A stretch of 64,000 bases of DNA, taken from positions 124,001 through 188,000 of the forward strand of contig CM074700.1 of the NCBI GenBank assembly GCA_037367355.1, in the 5' to 3' direction. The stretch is from Neoscytalidium dimidiatum (Eukaryota; Ascomycota; Dothideomycetes; Botryosphaeriales; Botryosphaeriaceae). Numbering within the stretch: the first letter of the stretch is position 1; every line of letters starts with the position of its first letter. The translations under genes and the position numbers were made by a program. Under the pieces are notes generated by a model, which saw only the letters and a program-made list of their open reading frames with translations, had not been told where the DNA came from and did no database searches. Positions 30,408-42,160 of this stretch are shown in pieces.

Positions 30408-32288
30408 ATGGAGAAAGTCAAGTCCTCACGCCTCGCCCATTACGCGAACAAGCTGGCCGTCGAGAACGAGCCCGGCCTGACCAACACCCAGCTGCTGCTC
30501 ACCAACCACGACTTGAAACCAGTCGAGCCCGAGCGTCGTCAATGGGGTGCTTGGAACTTCGTCGGTTTCTGGGTCGGTACGTAGCTGTTCTTGCATTCAC
30601 CCGCCAATTGTTTTTTTTTTTTTTTTTTTTGCAATTCGGTTCTTCTCCACCATCAGCTCAGACCTGACGTGATACTCAGCCGACTCTTTCAACATCAACA
30701 CCTGGATGATTGCTTCCTCCACCATCACCAACGGCTGTTCATGGTGGCAGGCATGGATTTGCGTCTGGATCGGCTACGCCATCGCTGCCTGCTTCATCTG
30801 CGCGACCGGTAGGATCGGCGCCATGTACCACATCGGTTTCCCCGTCGTCAACAGGGCGTCATTCGGAATCTGGGGCTCACTGTGGCCCGTCTTTAACCGC
30901 GCCGCCATGGCGTGCGTCTGGTACGGTGTGCAGGCTTGGATTGGAGGGCAGTGCGTGCAGCTGATGATCCGGTCAATCTGGAATAACTGGCGAGAGGTAA
31001 GCTTAAAACAGGCTAGCAACCAAATAGTCACCTTCAGGTTACTGACCACCGCCGCCGCCGCCGCCGCCTGCAGGACGCGATCCACAACGGGATCCCCAGC
31101 TCGGGCACCAGCACCGTCATGTTCGTCAGCTTCTTCCTCTTCTGGGCCGGCAGTCTCCCCGCAATCTGGTTCCCCGTGCACAAGATCCGCCACCTCTTCA
31201 CCGTCAAGGCGTACATCGTGCCCGTGGCCGGCCTGGCCTTCTTCATCTGGTTCGTCGTCAAGGCCGGCGGCGTCGGGCCCATCGTGCACCAGCCCGCGCA
31301 GCTCCGCGGCAGCGCCCTGGCCTGGGAGATCGTCAAGGGCATCATGAGCTCCATCGCCAACTTCGCCACCCTCATCGTCAACGACCCGGACTTCTCGCGC
31401 TTCGCCAAGACGCCCAAGAGCGCCTTCTGGTCGCAGCTCTTCACCATCCCGCTCGGCTTCGCCATCACCTCCTTCATCGGCATCATCGTCTCCTCGTCCG
31501 CCACCGTCATCTACCCGGGCGAGGACCCGATCTGGAACCCGCTCGACCTGCTGACCCGCGTGCTCAACACCGAGCCCACCTCGGCCAACCGCTTCGGCGT
31601 CTTCTGCATCGCCGCGGCCTTCGCGCTCGCCCAGCTCGGCACCAACATCGCCGCCAACTCCGTCTCGGCCGGCACCGACATGACGGCCCTGCTGCCGCGC
31701 TGGATCAACATCCGGCGCGGCGGCTACGTGTGCGCGCTGGTCGGCCTGTGCATGTGCCCGTGGAACCTGCTCTCGACCAACAACAACTTCACCACCTACC
31801 TGTCGGCCTACTCGGTCTTCCTCTCGTCCATCGCCGGCGTCATGATCTCCGACTACTACCTCGTGCGCCGCGGCTACCTCGACATCAAGCAGCTGTACTC
31901 GGGCCGCAGCACGGGCCCCTACTTCTTCAGCTACGGCTTCCACTGGCGCGGCTACGCCGCCTACGTCGCCGGCATCCTCATCAACGTCGTCGGCTTCGCG
32001 GGCGCCGTCGGCCGCGACGTCCCCGCCGGCGCCACCTACATCTACAACCTCAACTTCTTCGCCGGCTTCATCGTCAGCTCCGCCATGTACTGGGGCCTGT
32101 GCCGCCTCTTCCCCGTCCCCGCCACGAGCGACGTCTGGATGGAGGTCGGCGACGAGATCGCCGACGTGCGGCTGGCCTACGACGACCGCTCGTCCGACGC
32201 GTACGACGAGGAGGTCGTGACCGGCGGGGCCAAGGGCGACGAGTCTCCCGCCGCCAAGGATGATGCGGCGAAGGCGAATTACCCGTGA
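30408..32288 (+). CDS. NCS1-family nucleobase permease (uracil/allantoin type)
   Basis: Three exons: 30408-30576, 30680-30996 and 31074-32288, giving 566 aa. The joins are GFWV|ADSFNINTWM and WNNWRE|DAIHNG. About twelve hydrophobic segments. Family signatures: LLTNHDLKPVEPERRQWGAW, NINTWMIASS, FPVVNRASFGIWG and the VYPGE/ IYPGEDPIWNP loop typical of fungal Fur-type carriers. NCS1 carriers import uracil, allantoin, uridine or related bases with H+; the exact substrate cannot be read from sequence alone. An in-frame ATG at 30072 would add 112 Pro/Ser-rich residues. I prefer 30408 because MEKVKSSRL fits the usual start of the family. Upstream CGATAA sites would suit nitrogen control. The acidic, Ala-rich tail is normal. 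Confidence 0.9.
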
Positions 32289-33450
32289 TGGAGAGTTGCA
32301 TGTACAAGGCCAAAAATAAAAAATGGGCTTCTCTTTTGGGGTAGTATCAGGCAAGGGATTACGCGAGGTTGTTTTTTTTTTTTTTTTTTTTTAGAGAAGA
32401 TGATGGGAGGTCTTTTCCCCCCAATTCTTTCTGTTCGCATGATACGATATTATGATACCAACAAGCTCGTTTCCCGCTACACCCGCACATTGTACTTTTG
32501 TCCGTTCGCTGGTTTTAGACGTGGGACAACCTAGCGAAGCCAAAATAAGAGTTTATATCGAAAAAAAAAAGAAGATTCCCCCGTTTGGCAATTCCGGCTG
32601 CTTACGTATTATTCACTAAGAGGCGTTGAATCATTTGAGATAAGGTTTGATGGTAGAGCGCGAGTCTAGGCACGTCGTACGGAAAGTATGGCATCGGGGG
32701 GGGTTGCATGACAAAAAAAGGCGCGCGCCAAAGAGGAACAGCGTTTATCGTTTTGACCGGCGCAGCAGACCCTAACGTTGGGAAACCTGGCGTTGATCGG
32801 GGCGCTGACGCGCTGGAAAGACTCGTGCGGAGGTTTATATCAGTTAAGCTTCTTTGCGAGCAGTCCGTACCTGGGACGACTGCTGCGGCTTTAGTCGTGC
32901 ACACAACGGGCCGCGGAGCTTTCGGGCGACGGCCGAGATCACGCGGCCGAGACAGTAAAAAGCTGATTCGCGCAGGTACATAAATCCCTCTATTGGAGTC
33001 ATGTAGGAAGGAGTTAAGCAACTCGTCTGTTTCGCTGTAGTCCACAACGCCCCCCGTTTGCCAAAAAGAGAAGAATCGCCGAAACTCAAGTTTCCTCCAG
33101 AGATACGCCGATGAGTCGTTCGCGTCTCGCGATCTTCGGAAGCTCTGTCGGGCACTCACACATGCTACGCCGGGCAGAGAAGAAACAGGAGAAGGCGCGA
33201 CTGCCTTGCACGAGAAGCGCGCAAGTGCAAGAAAGCGTGTGATAAGAAAAGGTGGCATACGCAATAGACGGATGCCTTGAAACCTTAGAAACCCGAACGG
33301 CCTGTTCTCCGAAACTCCGGTGAAGACGACTTTGGTGGTGATCCCCCCTTCTGGCCAAGCCGTGATGAATGGTGATGTGGCGCGGGGAAGTGGAGGGCAA
33401 GTCCGGAACGCGTTGAGATCCGGGGGGCCGCGTCTGATCGGCCATGTCTC
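32289..33450. other. convergent intergenic region
   Basis: 3' ends of the NCS1 permease (+) and HSBP1 (-) face each other. Contains a poly-T run of about 22 nt near 32370-32391. No gene recognised. Confidence 0.6.
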
Positions 33451-34020
33451 TCACTTGTCCTCGCTGTCGCTCTTCGGGTCGGCCCCTGTTTGAATCGTGT
33501 TTTCCAGGGCGTCGAGACGGCGGCTCATGTCGTCCACTAGGTGCATGCGGCCCCTGTCAGTTTGGGAGGTGATATCTCGCTTGGGGAAACATGGGCGAAA
33601 CCCCTGACCGCACGTGATTTGAAACGACGATAGCTCGGCAGTGACTTCATGCGGCATGTACCGAAGAATAGAAGAGGGCGTTAAGACAAAGGGTGTGAAA
33701 CTTGGGAGAAAGAGCGGTGTTTGAAGAAAGGGATTGCAGGACTCGGGAACGGGAGCAGAAGGTCGGAGGGCGAGAGGAACGGGAAAGGCTCGACCTACTC
33801 TTCTCCATCAGCTCCTTCGAGATGTTGGTGAACTTTGAGGAGAGCTGGTTGATGAGATCGTCGACGACGGCGACGAGTTCGGCGGAGCTTCCCTCGCCTC
33901 CGGCAGACTATAGCCCGGTTAGTCGATCGCTCACAACTTGCTTGACAGGCAACTTGAGGGAGGGCAGCAGGGCCGGAATAGCAGTACCGAGCTGGGAGTC
34001 GGAGCGTCGCGTTCGGACAT
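33451..34020 (-). CDS. HSBP1: heat-shock factor binding protein 1 (HSBP1)
   Basis: Three exons on the minus strand: 34020-33988, 33907-33799 and 33536-33451, giving 75 aa, the usual size of the family (human HSBP1 is 76 aa). Joins: PTPSS|SAGGEG and MEK|MDDMSRR. Nearly the whole protein is a heptad coiled coil: LVAVVDDLINQLSSKFTNIS, KELMEKMDDMSRRLDALENTI. HSBP1 is a small trimeric/hexameric coiled coil that binds the HSF1 trimer region and dampens the heat-shock response in animals; its role in fungi is little studied. Too short per exon to stand out as an open frame. It shares a 326-nt divergent promoter with EBP2. Confidence 0.9.
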
Positions 34021-34346
34021 GGCGAGAGCGTGGCGGGGTCGCTTGCAGCTCGAAAGGGTGGCAACACGTCTTCTGCAATAGAATAGAGAGACGACCGAGA
34101 AAACGACGGGCAGAGATGCGTTGTTCTGTGAAGGAGGATCGCACGGGATCGCACGTGGGTTGCAGGGCTGATCTCTCTCCGGGCGGCAACGGCTTGCGCG
34201 GGCGGTGAGCGACGCCAAGACGGCGGCCGTCGCTGCTCTCCAAAAATTTCGAGACTTGCGAACAATTGCTACGCGCCGACGACCCCCGCAACCGCCCCCG
34301 CCGTCCCGCCCAATTCTTCTTCGCCAGTCCTCGTCGCGCCATCAAC
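34021..34346. other. bidirectional promoter HSBP1/EBP2
   Basis: 326 nt between two divergent starts. No gene; no clear heat-shock element seen by eye. Confidence 0.65.
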
Positions 34347-35759
34347 ATGGTCAAGCCGAGCGGCAGTAAGCTGCTGAACCTCCTGCAGAAGGAAAAGGGC
34401 TTCGATTGGAAGAAAGAAAAGCAGAAGCGCCTCCGGAAGCAGGCCGAGAAGCGCAAGAAGCAGAAAGGACACCAGAGCGAAGACGAGGACCACACCGGTG
34501 CTAGTGAGGATGAGGTTGAAGGTGGTGTTGCCGTGAACGGCCCCGCACACGAGGACTCGAGCTCTGGTGGAGACGAGGCCGAGAAGCAGATCCGCTCCGA
34601 GGCGCGCAAGGCATCCACAGAGAAGGACGAGAGCGAGGATGACGAGGAGAGTGACGAGGAGGAGACTTCAAAGGTACGGTGCTCCTCGATAGCTGCTACA
34701 TGAATATCGCTGACGGTCAATCTCCAGATCGACCTATCGAAACTCGAAGACTCCGACTCCGACTCCAGCGGCGAAGAGCTCGAAGAAGACGACAGGGACT
34801 CCGACGACGACGACGAACAAGAAGAAGACATCCCTCTCTCTGACCTCGACTCTGTCGCCTCCGACGAAAAGGGCGACATCATCCCGCACCAGCGCCTGAC
34901 CATCAACAACACCTCCGCCCTCCTCGCTGCCGTGCACCGCATCGAGTGGAAGACCAAGAAGCTCGCCTTCTCCGACCACCAGGCCGTGACCTCCGACAAA
35001 GCCGTCGAGATCGCCGACACCAACGACGACCTGAACCGCGAGCTGGCCTTCTACCAGCAGGCGCTCGAGGCCGTCAAGCACGCGCGCGACGCCCTCAAGA
35101 AGGAAGGCGTGCCCTTCTCGCGCCCCAACGACTACTTCGCCGAGATGGTCAAGAGCGACGAGCACATGGGCAAGGTCAAGCAGAAGCTGATCGACGAGGC
35201 CGCCGGCAAGAAGGCCGCCGCCGAGGCTCGCCGCCAGCGCGATCTGAAGAAGTTCGGCAAAGCCGTCCAGGTGGCCAAGGAGCAGGAGAAGGCCAAGGCG
35301 AAGAAGGAGACCATCGAGAAGATCAACCTCCTGAAGAGAAGTACGTTCGCAACGTCACGCACACGCTTTGCAAAAAAAAAAAAAAAGAAAAAGAAAAAAA
35401 CACACACGAAAAAAAGAGTCAAAGATGAACATCACGCTAATTGGGACTTTTCAACAGAACGCCAAGGCGCCGACCTCGAAAACGAAAACGAAGACGACCT
35501 CTTTGACGTCGCCCTCGAAGACGCCGCCGAGACGGCCCGCAAGGACAAGCAGGCGCGCCGCGCTGGTGGCGGCGCACCCAACCCCAAGCGCGCGAAGAAG
35601 GACGCCAAGTACGGCTTTGGCGGCAAGAAGCGCTTCGCCAAGAGCAACGACGCCCGCAGCAGCGCCGACGCAAAGGGCTTCTCCGTCAAGAAGATGAAGG
35701 CGGGTGCCGGTGCGGCGAAGAAGCGGCCGGGCAAGAGCAGGAGGGCGGCGAGGAAGTAG
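34347..35759 (+). CDS. EBP2: rRNA-processing protein EBP2
   Basis: Three exons: 34347-34673, 34728-35340 and 35458-35759, giving 413 aa. Joins EETSK|IDLSKL and NLLKR|KRQGADLE. The N-terminal half is very acidic with Lys blocks (EDDEESDEEETS, DSDSDSSGEELEED). The conserved EBP2 domain starts near residue 180: HRIEWKTKKLAFSDHQ, ELAFYQQALEAV, VPFSRPNDYFAEMVKSDEHM, then a Lys-rich coiled coil. The C-terminus has PNPKRAKKDAKYGFGGKKRF and a basic nucleolar-type tail. EBP2 is a nucleolar factor needed for 27S pre-rRNA processing and 60S subunit assembly. The intron 2 acceptor follows an A-rich tract. Confidence 0.95.
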
Positions 35760-36528
35760 AGCGTAGGATGGAGTCTCGGAGGATGGGCGTGGTGACGTGG
35801 CTAGCGGAACGACGGCGGAAAAAGCTTAGAGAGAGGGCAGGAAGAAGGATTCTTCTGTGGCTTGACTGGATGGGAGGTTACGAGAAAATAAGGGTATTCC
35901 TGAAGGCATTGGGAGGCGTTTTGCGGCGTTTTAAGATTACCAAAAATTCTCGAACTATTAAGATTTTGCTGCGTCCGAACAACGCGGGGCACGACAAATC
36001 GGTTTGTGGGGAAAGGAGAGGGAAGGAGATTTGGCACGTTCTCCTACTTCCACGTAACTGTATACCAATCTGTTCCGCGTCTGCACAATTCAAGTTTCAG
36101 GAGCCGAGAGTGCTAGATACCTTATATTTCCTCGAAACCGAGCGTCTACTTAATTCGCTCTCAATCTTTCCTTTTTTCTGTTTGCTTTTACGACTAAATA
36201 AGAGATCTGGGTATGTCCTTAACCACGCAGAAAAATTGCAGTACTCCCCTTTTAACCAGATCTATAGCGACCTGCGCCACGAAATGGTAGAAAATAGAGT
36301 CCCGAGTTTTACTGCTTCCAACCTATATTCCCCCTTTTCCTGCCCGATCGACCTTCTTCTATAGTATGCGTTTCAACCCGCCGCTCAGGTACATATGCCT
36401 GAAGATCAAATGAAACCAATGACCAAGAACTTACGAGGAAACAAAAAGAGACCAAGACTTGGAAAAGACTATTACAGAACACAGTTATGTCGTGATATTC
36501 ATACATAGGGTAGGTGTTGTCAAGACGG
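35760..36528. other. convergent intergenic region
   Basis: 3' regions of EBP2 (+) and the AzgA permease (-). No gene seen. Confidence 0.6.
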
Positions 36529-38637
36529 TCAGTCGCCTCTCGGCGTAACGCGGAATTGGCGAAGGTCAAACCGTTCAATATCGGGCTCCTTGTCTGCCCC
36601 ACGCGCTATCTCAGTGCTCGTCGGCATCTTGGGGTGTGCGCTCCCGCGACTGGGGCTGCGGCCTCCGCCACCAACATCGCCCATCTTGATGTCGACGGCG
36701 CGGTTGAAGGTGTGGTCGGTCGAGTCGCGGCTCTCAAGTTCGCGGGCCTTGAGGTCCGCCGAGCCGTGGCCAAAGCGGGCGAAGGCGGCGCTGACAGTGG
36801 ATATGAACCAGGGTGACGAGCCGCCGGGCTTGTAACTCCAGTACTCGCGAGACTCCTCATCGGCCGGGACGATGCGGCCGCGAGAGGTCCAGCGGGTGAG
36901 GGAGATGGGCAGGTTGATGGCAATGTAGGTCATGATGCCGGCGATGAGGCCGTAGGCGGTGCTGTACGACAGGGGCACGAAGATTATGGTGACGAAGGCC
37001 GGGATGGCGTCGCCGATGTAACGCCAGTTGATGGCGACCACCTGACGTACCATCATGGCTCCTACCAGGACGAGCGTGCAGCCCGTTGCCCATGGTGGGA
37101 TGGATGCGAAGATAGGGGCAAAGAACAGAGAGATGAAAAAGCAAATGCCGGTCGTCATGGCCGTCAATCCCGTCTTACCACCCTCGGCAATTCCAGCACC
37201 GGACTCGATGAACGCGGTAACTGGACTTAATCCAAACAGGGCACCGACGCTGATGCTGAAGGCGTCTGTGCAATAGGCTGCAGTCGAGCGAGGGAAGTCA
37301 CCGGTCGACGCGTCAACCACACCAGAAAAGCGAGCCATGCTGTACAGCGTGGCGGTGCAATCGATGATGTCGACATACAAGAAGGTGAAAAGGGCGAGGA
37401 CAAACTCGCTTGGGGCCCCACTGATGTTCCAATCCAGAGCATTGAGCGTTCGCTCAATGGGGTGGAATGTCACAACCTTCTTGAAGAAGTCGAACTTGCT
37501 GTCACCGTCGGGCGTGTACGGGAAGAAAGTGACCGAAGTGCCGCGACTGGGGTGCAAGTCAGTCGTTTGTCTCAGATAAAGAATCAAGATGCATCAGCTG
37601 ACTCACGGCCAAGAGATAATGGACACAACCAAGATACCGATGATCATGGCGCTCTTCACCTTATACGACATAAGGTATGCCGTTAGGATGCCGCCGCAGA
37701 ACACGCCGATCCATAGCTATTCGTCGCAATTCGGTTAGGCCAACCATACGCAATGCAGACGGTGGATTCGCAGAAATTACTCACGGTCGGATTCTGCATC
37801 TTGTGACTCTGGCACTCGCCAAATTCATCTCTGAACTCAGGCTGACAGCCGGCCAGATCCAAGGGAGTGGCAGTAGCGCCGGTGATAGCACCGATGCCTG
37901 CACTGTAGGAGAGGCCAATCTCGGCGAGAAAAAGACCAATGCCGCATGCGGCAGCGACCTTCAGGGAGGTTGGGAGCATGCGGACGAGCCATTGGCGCAT
38001 TCCTAGGAGAGACAGGAAGATGAAGATGAAGCCCTCGACAAAGACGGCAGTCAATGCCAAGCCATAGGGGACTCGGCGGGTACCGTGAAAGCCGACGACC
38101 TGGTAGGTGAAATAGGCATTGAGGCCCATGCCGGTGGCCAGCGCCACGGGCAGATTGGTGACCAGGCCGAAGAAGAAAGAGCCGAAAGCAGCAATGGCAG
38201 TAGTGGCGGTGATCAAGTCACGATTCAGACCGACGAGGCAGGTCTGATAGTCAGGGTCGTTGGCGCAGGTAGGGTCCCGGACATCGCGGCACACGCAGGT
38301 GCCACCGGAGTCGGTCAGGATGGTCGAGTTGACAGCGATGATGTAGGCCATGGTGAAGAAGGTAGTGACTCCAGCACGCACCTCGGTCAAGAAGCGGGCG
38401 TCCCGGATTTCGTCGGCCTGGATGAGAAGACGAAAGTTAGATAGAGAGCAGAGGGGCCGAGAGCTGATCTAGGGAACCCGTCCATGCGGTGGAGGCGCAC
38501 GATCTTCGCACAACCTACTGTCGGACAACTCTAAGGCAACTTACATGGCCAGAACCTTCAAGGCGAAAGAGACGGCCGAACTTGGAGTCAGCAAGGAAGG
38601 CGTCCAGGCGCCGACACTGCTGGCGCGTGGCCTCCAT
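36529..38637 (-). CDS. azgA: AzgA-family purine permease (hypoxanthine/adenine/guanine)
   Basis: Four exons on the minus strand: 38637-38545, 38417-37785, 37716-37607 and 37546-36529, giving 617 aa. Joins: GSGH|ADEIRDAR, QNPT|LWIGVF and ISWP|RGTSVTFF. Starts MEATRQQCRRLD then FGRLFRLEGSGH, as in fungal AzgA. Signatures: TTFFTMAYIIAVNSTILTDSG with the Cys-rich loop CVCRDVRDPTC, ATGMGLNAYFTYQVVGFHG, and FTFLYVDIIDCTATLY. About 12-14 membrane spans. AzgA proteins are H+ symporters for hypoxanthine, adenine and guanine, at the plasma membrane, usually under purine and nitrogen control. The long hydrophilic Gly/Arg-rich C-tail is fungal. Divergent from the methyltransferase-like gene. Confidence 0.93.
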
Positions 38638-39898
38638 GATCGGGCAGCAGAGAAGGACAGTCGGGTGGAAGCAAGAAAAGAGGAAAAAGAAGAAGAGCTC
38701 GGAGTGGTCAGCGCCGCAGCATCAGCATCAGCTGGGGAACGCTGGTCGGCAGGCAGACCAGCGCTGGTGCGGGCGCGACGCTTTTACAAAAGCTGGGACG
38801 GGCATGGCTGGGGCCGGGGATCGATGGTGGGAAGTAACGGCGGCGCCGATCAGCAGCAGCACGACGAGGGAGTCGGGGGGGGTGGGTTAGCACGATTGTA
38901 ACTGACTAGCAGGCGCGGCGGCAGCCACGGGAAGGTTGTTGCGCACTGGCCATGGCGGAGGAGATGACAGAGGCGGCAGCAGGGTTGTGTCCGAGGGCCC
39001 TGCTGCACCAAAACACCACCGGGGCGGGCGAGGGGAAATAAGAAAAAGCTAGAAGCTGCTGAAGCGCAGGCGCCTGGCTGGGCATTGGCACCGGCGCGAG
39101 CACTGACGACGAGCTGCGGCAGATGCGCGTTCGTGGACCGCCCGAGGGTGGAGGAGGTGTTGCGAAGCTCGAGCAGGGCTGCAGATGGCGCCGCTCGGCA
39201 GCGCAGGAACAGCGCGGCGGCGGCAGGCGACAGGCGGCAGGCGACAGGCACGGCGCAGCCAGGCCGGACTAGACTAGAGATCAGAGCGGGCATCAGGCCA
39301 ACACCAGGCCAGACAACTCAGGCAGGCACGAGGCTGGCCCGCGTCCCGCAGCCCGCAGCCCGCAGCCCGCAGCTCGCAGCAGAACGAAGAAGGCGTGTGC
39401 CCTGGAACGGCAGCGGCAGCCGCAGCGGCAGGCAGCCGGACAGCCTAACGCTAAGGCGTCCCCGACCCCCGTCGCCGTCGCCGTCACCTCGTCAGGCACC
39501 GCGCCGCGGCGGGCCCTTCGTGCTGTTCTTTTTTCCGCGCCTCAGGCGCATCCGCCGGGATCGACTACTACTGCATGATAGATTGCGGATCATCGGCGGC
39601 ATGGATGAAAGCGGGCGCGTGAAACGGCCACGGCAGCTTAACACGCTCCCAAACTGCTCCCAAGGACCGCCCTGGTACCTGCTCCCAGCCCAGGCCCCGA
39701 ACCCCGAACCCCCCGCGGCGCGCCCTCTAGCTCGAAGCTTCATGAGTAGCCACGCCGTCCGCGCTGGCTACTTACCGCCCCGGCGCCGAGCTGCTCACGC
39801 CTGCACCTCACACGTCAATCACCCGCCGCCCGGCTTCCAGTCAGGCCCCGCAAGTGCTCGCCTCCGTCGCCAACTCTCCCAGCTCGCCCGACTGCTGA
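38638..39898. other. divergent promoter region
   Basis: 1.26 kb between the AzgA permease (-) and the methyltransferase-like gene (+). GC-rich, with a heptamer tandem repeat (GCCCGCA units) around 39345-39372. One TGATAG at 39576 matches HGATAR. No gene. Confidence 0.55.
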
Positions 39899-42160
39899 AT
39901 GGGCGTCCCAATGTTCTCCGCCGACCTCTCGTGGAGCGACCAGTGCGCCGAGACCGTGGGCCAGCGCCGCGAGCGCCGTCTGCGCAACCGCGAGCATGGC
40001 TCCTCCACCCAGAGCTTCCAGTCCGACGAGTCCAATTCCAAGTCCAGCTTCTGGTCGCTGCCCGTCCGCAAGAAGCACAACAACTCCAAGTCCTCCTCCC
40101 ACCACTCCGCCTCCCGCAAAAACTCAAAGCTCTCGCTGCACGAACGCCATCACCACAAGCCTAGTGATCCTCTCCATGATGCAGCCGAATGGTCTACTCC
40201 GGCCGAACTCCCGCCCACCCAGCTCCCAGTCTTGCCCGTCCTCCCATCAATCGCCTCTGGCGACTCTGACGTCCTGGAGCCGCGCTCTCCGCGGGGCTCC
40301 ACTACCCGCTCTTCAGGTAATGTTCCCTGATTAGCCGGCGAGCGTCCCGTTGGCTGAGTATTAAACCAGTGTGTACAGTCCAGCACGTGGGATCAGACGG
40401 CCATTGCCGGGAAAAGCGCATTATCGAGGAAGTACAAGTTCATGAGGTCCAGCAGCTGAGCGAGGATTCCTACGTGTCAAGAACAACCACCCGCAGCACC
40501 GAGGTGAGCCCCAGCAAACCGTCACTTCTCCAACATGCTGCTGCCATATACTAAACTCCCCAGATCCGCTATGCACCCTTAAACAGTGCCTTGGCTGACG
40601 AGGACCAGACTTCCCCCTCGACTCGTGGTCGGTATGTAGTGCAATGGCTGTTCACCAATTCAAGTTGCTTTTTGCTGCGTCCTGTTTGCCGTCTATCCAT
40701 GTCTTACTCTGAGTCTGACCCCGCCAAGTTCGGAAGGCTCCACATCCTCCAGTCAATATGCGCTGGACAACGACACTCCCAGTTCTGCATACCACACTCC
40801 GCCCAATGCCGGCCCGAAATGTACCTGGGAAGCGCCTCAGGACTGGGACATCGCCTCGATACGATCCTTCTCGAACAACCGCCAGTCGTTCGAGAGCTCC
40901 TTCCTCTGTGACCCTGATGCCGCCGAGCTAACGCAATTCCAACGCTTCATCCGCCGCATGGAAAGCGCAGGCCCGAAGATCATTCTGGAACGCCTGAAAG
41001 ATGAGCCCTCTCCGGATGTTCTGGCCACAGATCCATATGCAGAAGAGGAAATTGCAGTGGAAAAGCATCTATGGTGCCTGACAGCACTGCAGCTGCAGAA
41101 CATGGAGAATTCTCTAGTACCAAACCAGGGAGTGGGACCTTTGCTCGGCCTCCCTACGCTCTTCCGGCAGCCGAAGCGGGTTCTGGAGCTCTACAGCAAC
41201 TTGGGTAAGCAAATCGGGCCATCGAACCCTTTCTCCGCACGGCTCGCCGCCACACCGATGACGATTGCTAATATCAATCCCTGAATAGCCGAAGTCTATC
41301 AGCTATCCGCCATCTACCCCAAATCGCACATTTCGTACCTGACTGTGCGCAAGCCACTAGCCAGCATACCCCTTCCTTCCAACGTCCATCCCCTGACGGT
41401 GCCCTCGGCCGGCCTCTTGCCCCTCCCTTACACCACAGATTCGTTGAACCATATCCGATGCGCCGCACTCCCGTCGCACCTTCCCGCAGCCAGGATTCAG
41501 CCTCTGCTTCGCGACCTACTCCGGATGCTCGCCCCAGGTGGCATTCTCGAGCTACGGTTGATCGACAGCACACCGGTGCGCGCCACCATGGGGCCAAGGC
41601 TACGCGCTTGGTTTGAAGAACGTTTGCTGCTAAACCTAGAGAAAGAGTTCTTGTGCTCACGACCTCTGGCACTTTTACCCGGATGGGTCAAGGACTGCGG
41701 ATTCCGCGTACTGGAGGGTGGAGATCGACAGAAAGACCTTGTGGTCCAGCGCCTAAGGCTGCCCGCGTGCTCACATCCCAAGGATAATGAATTGAGGCAC
41801 GTTTCACTCCATTCATTAAGTAGTAGAAAAAGCAGGCAGGACAACATCAAGCGGAGCACACTCGAATACAACAAACGAAACGGCATGATCGGCAATTCCA
41901 CGAAGGCGCCGGATTTTGCAGCGCTGTTCGAAGAAGGTACCGAGGATGCATCTTCGGCGGAAGGCCAAGCACTTCAAGGCGAACTGGCGGCGCTTGTGGC
42001 ACGAGGCTTGTGGAAGGATACATGGGGCCCACTCGTGGATATGGGACCCACAGTTGGCCGCGACATGATCTGGTGGTGGGATGACCCTGAAATCGTGCGC
42101 GAGTGTTGGGATTACGGCACTGTGTTCGAGTGCGGCACCATGTTTGCTTTCAAGGAGTAA
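39899..42160 (+). CDS. putative SAM-dependent methyltransferase-like protein
   Basis: Five exons: 39899-40316, 40379-40503, 40564-40631, 40729-41204 and 41289-42160, giving 652 aa. Every join keeps frame (RSS|VQHVGS, RSTE|IRYAPL, STRGR|SEGSTS, YSNL|AEVYQL). The first 250 residues are Ser/Arg/His-rich and look disordered. From about residue 290 a folded part follows with FQRFIRRMESAGPKIILERL and GVGPLLGLPTLF. The later LPYTTDSLNHIRCA ... LLRMLAPGGILELRL resembles strands 4-5 of a class I methyltransferase (the L-x-PGG-x-L step). Glycine motif I is not evident, so activity is uncertain. It ends WWWDDPEIVRECWDYGT. I know similar fungal proteins annotated only as methyltransferase-domain proteins. 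The function is unknown. Confidence 0.75.

Noticed and set aside
30774..32354. 526-codon open frame on the minus strand
   Set aside because: Lies antisense to the NCS1 permease exons; composition (Asp/Gly/Val/Ala-rich) is the mirror of a GC3-rich gene, with no domain.
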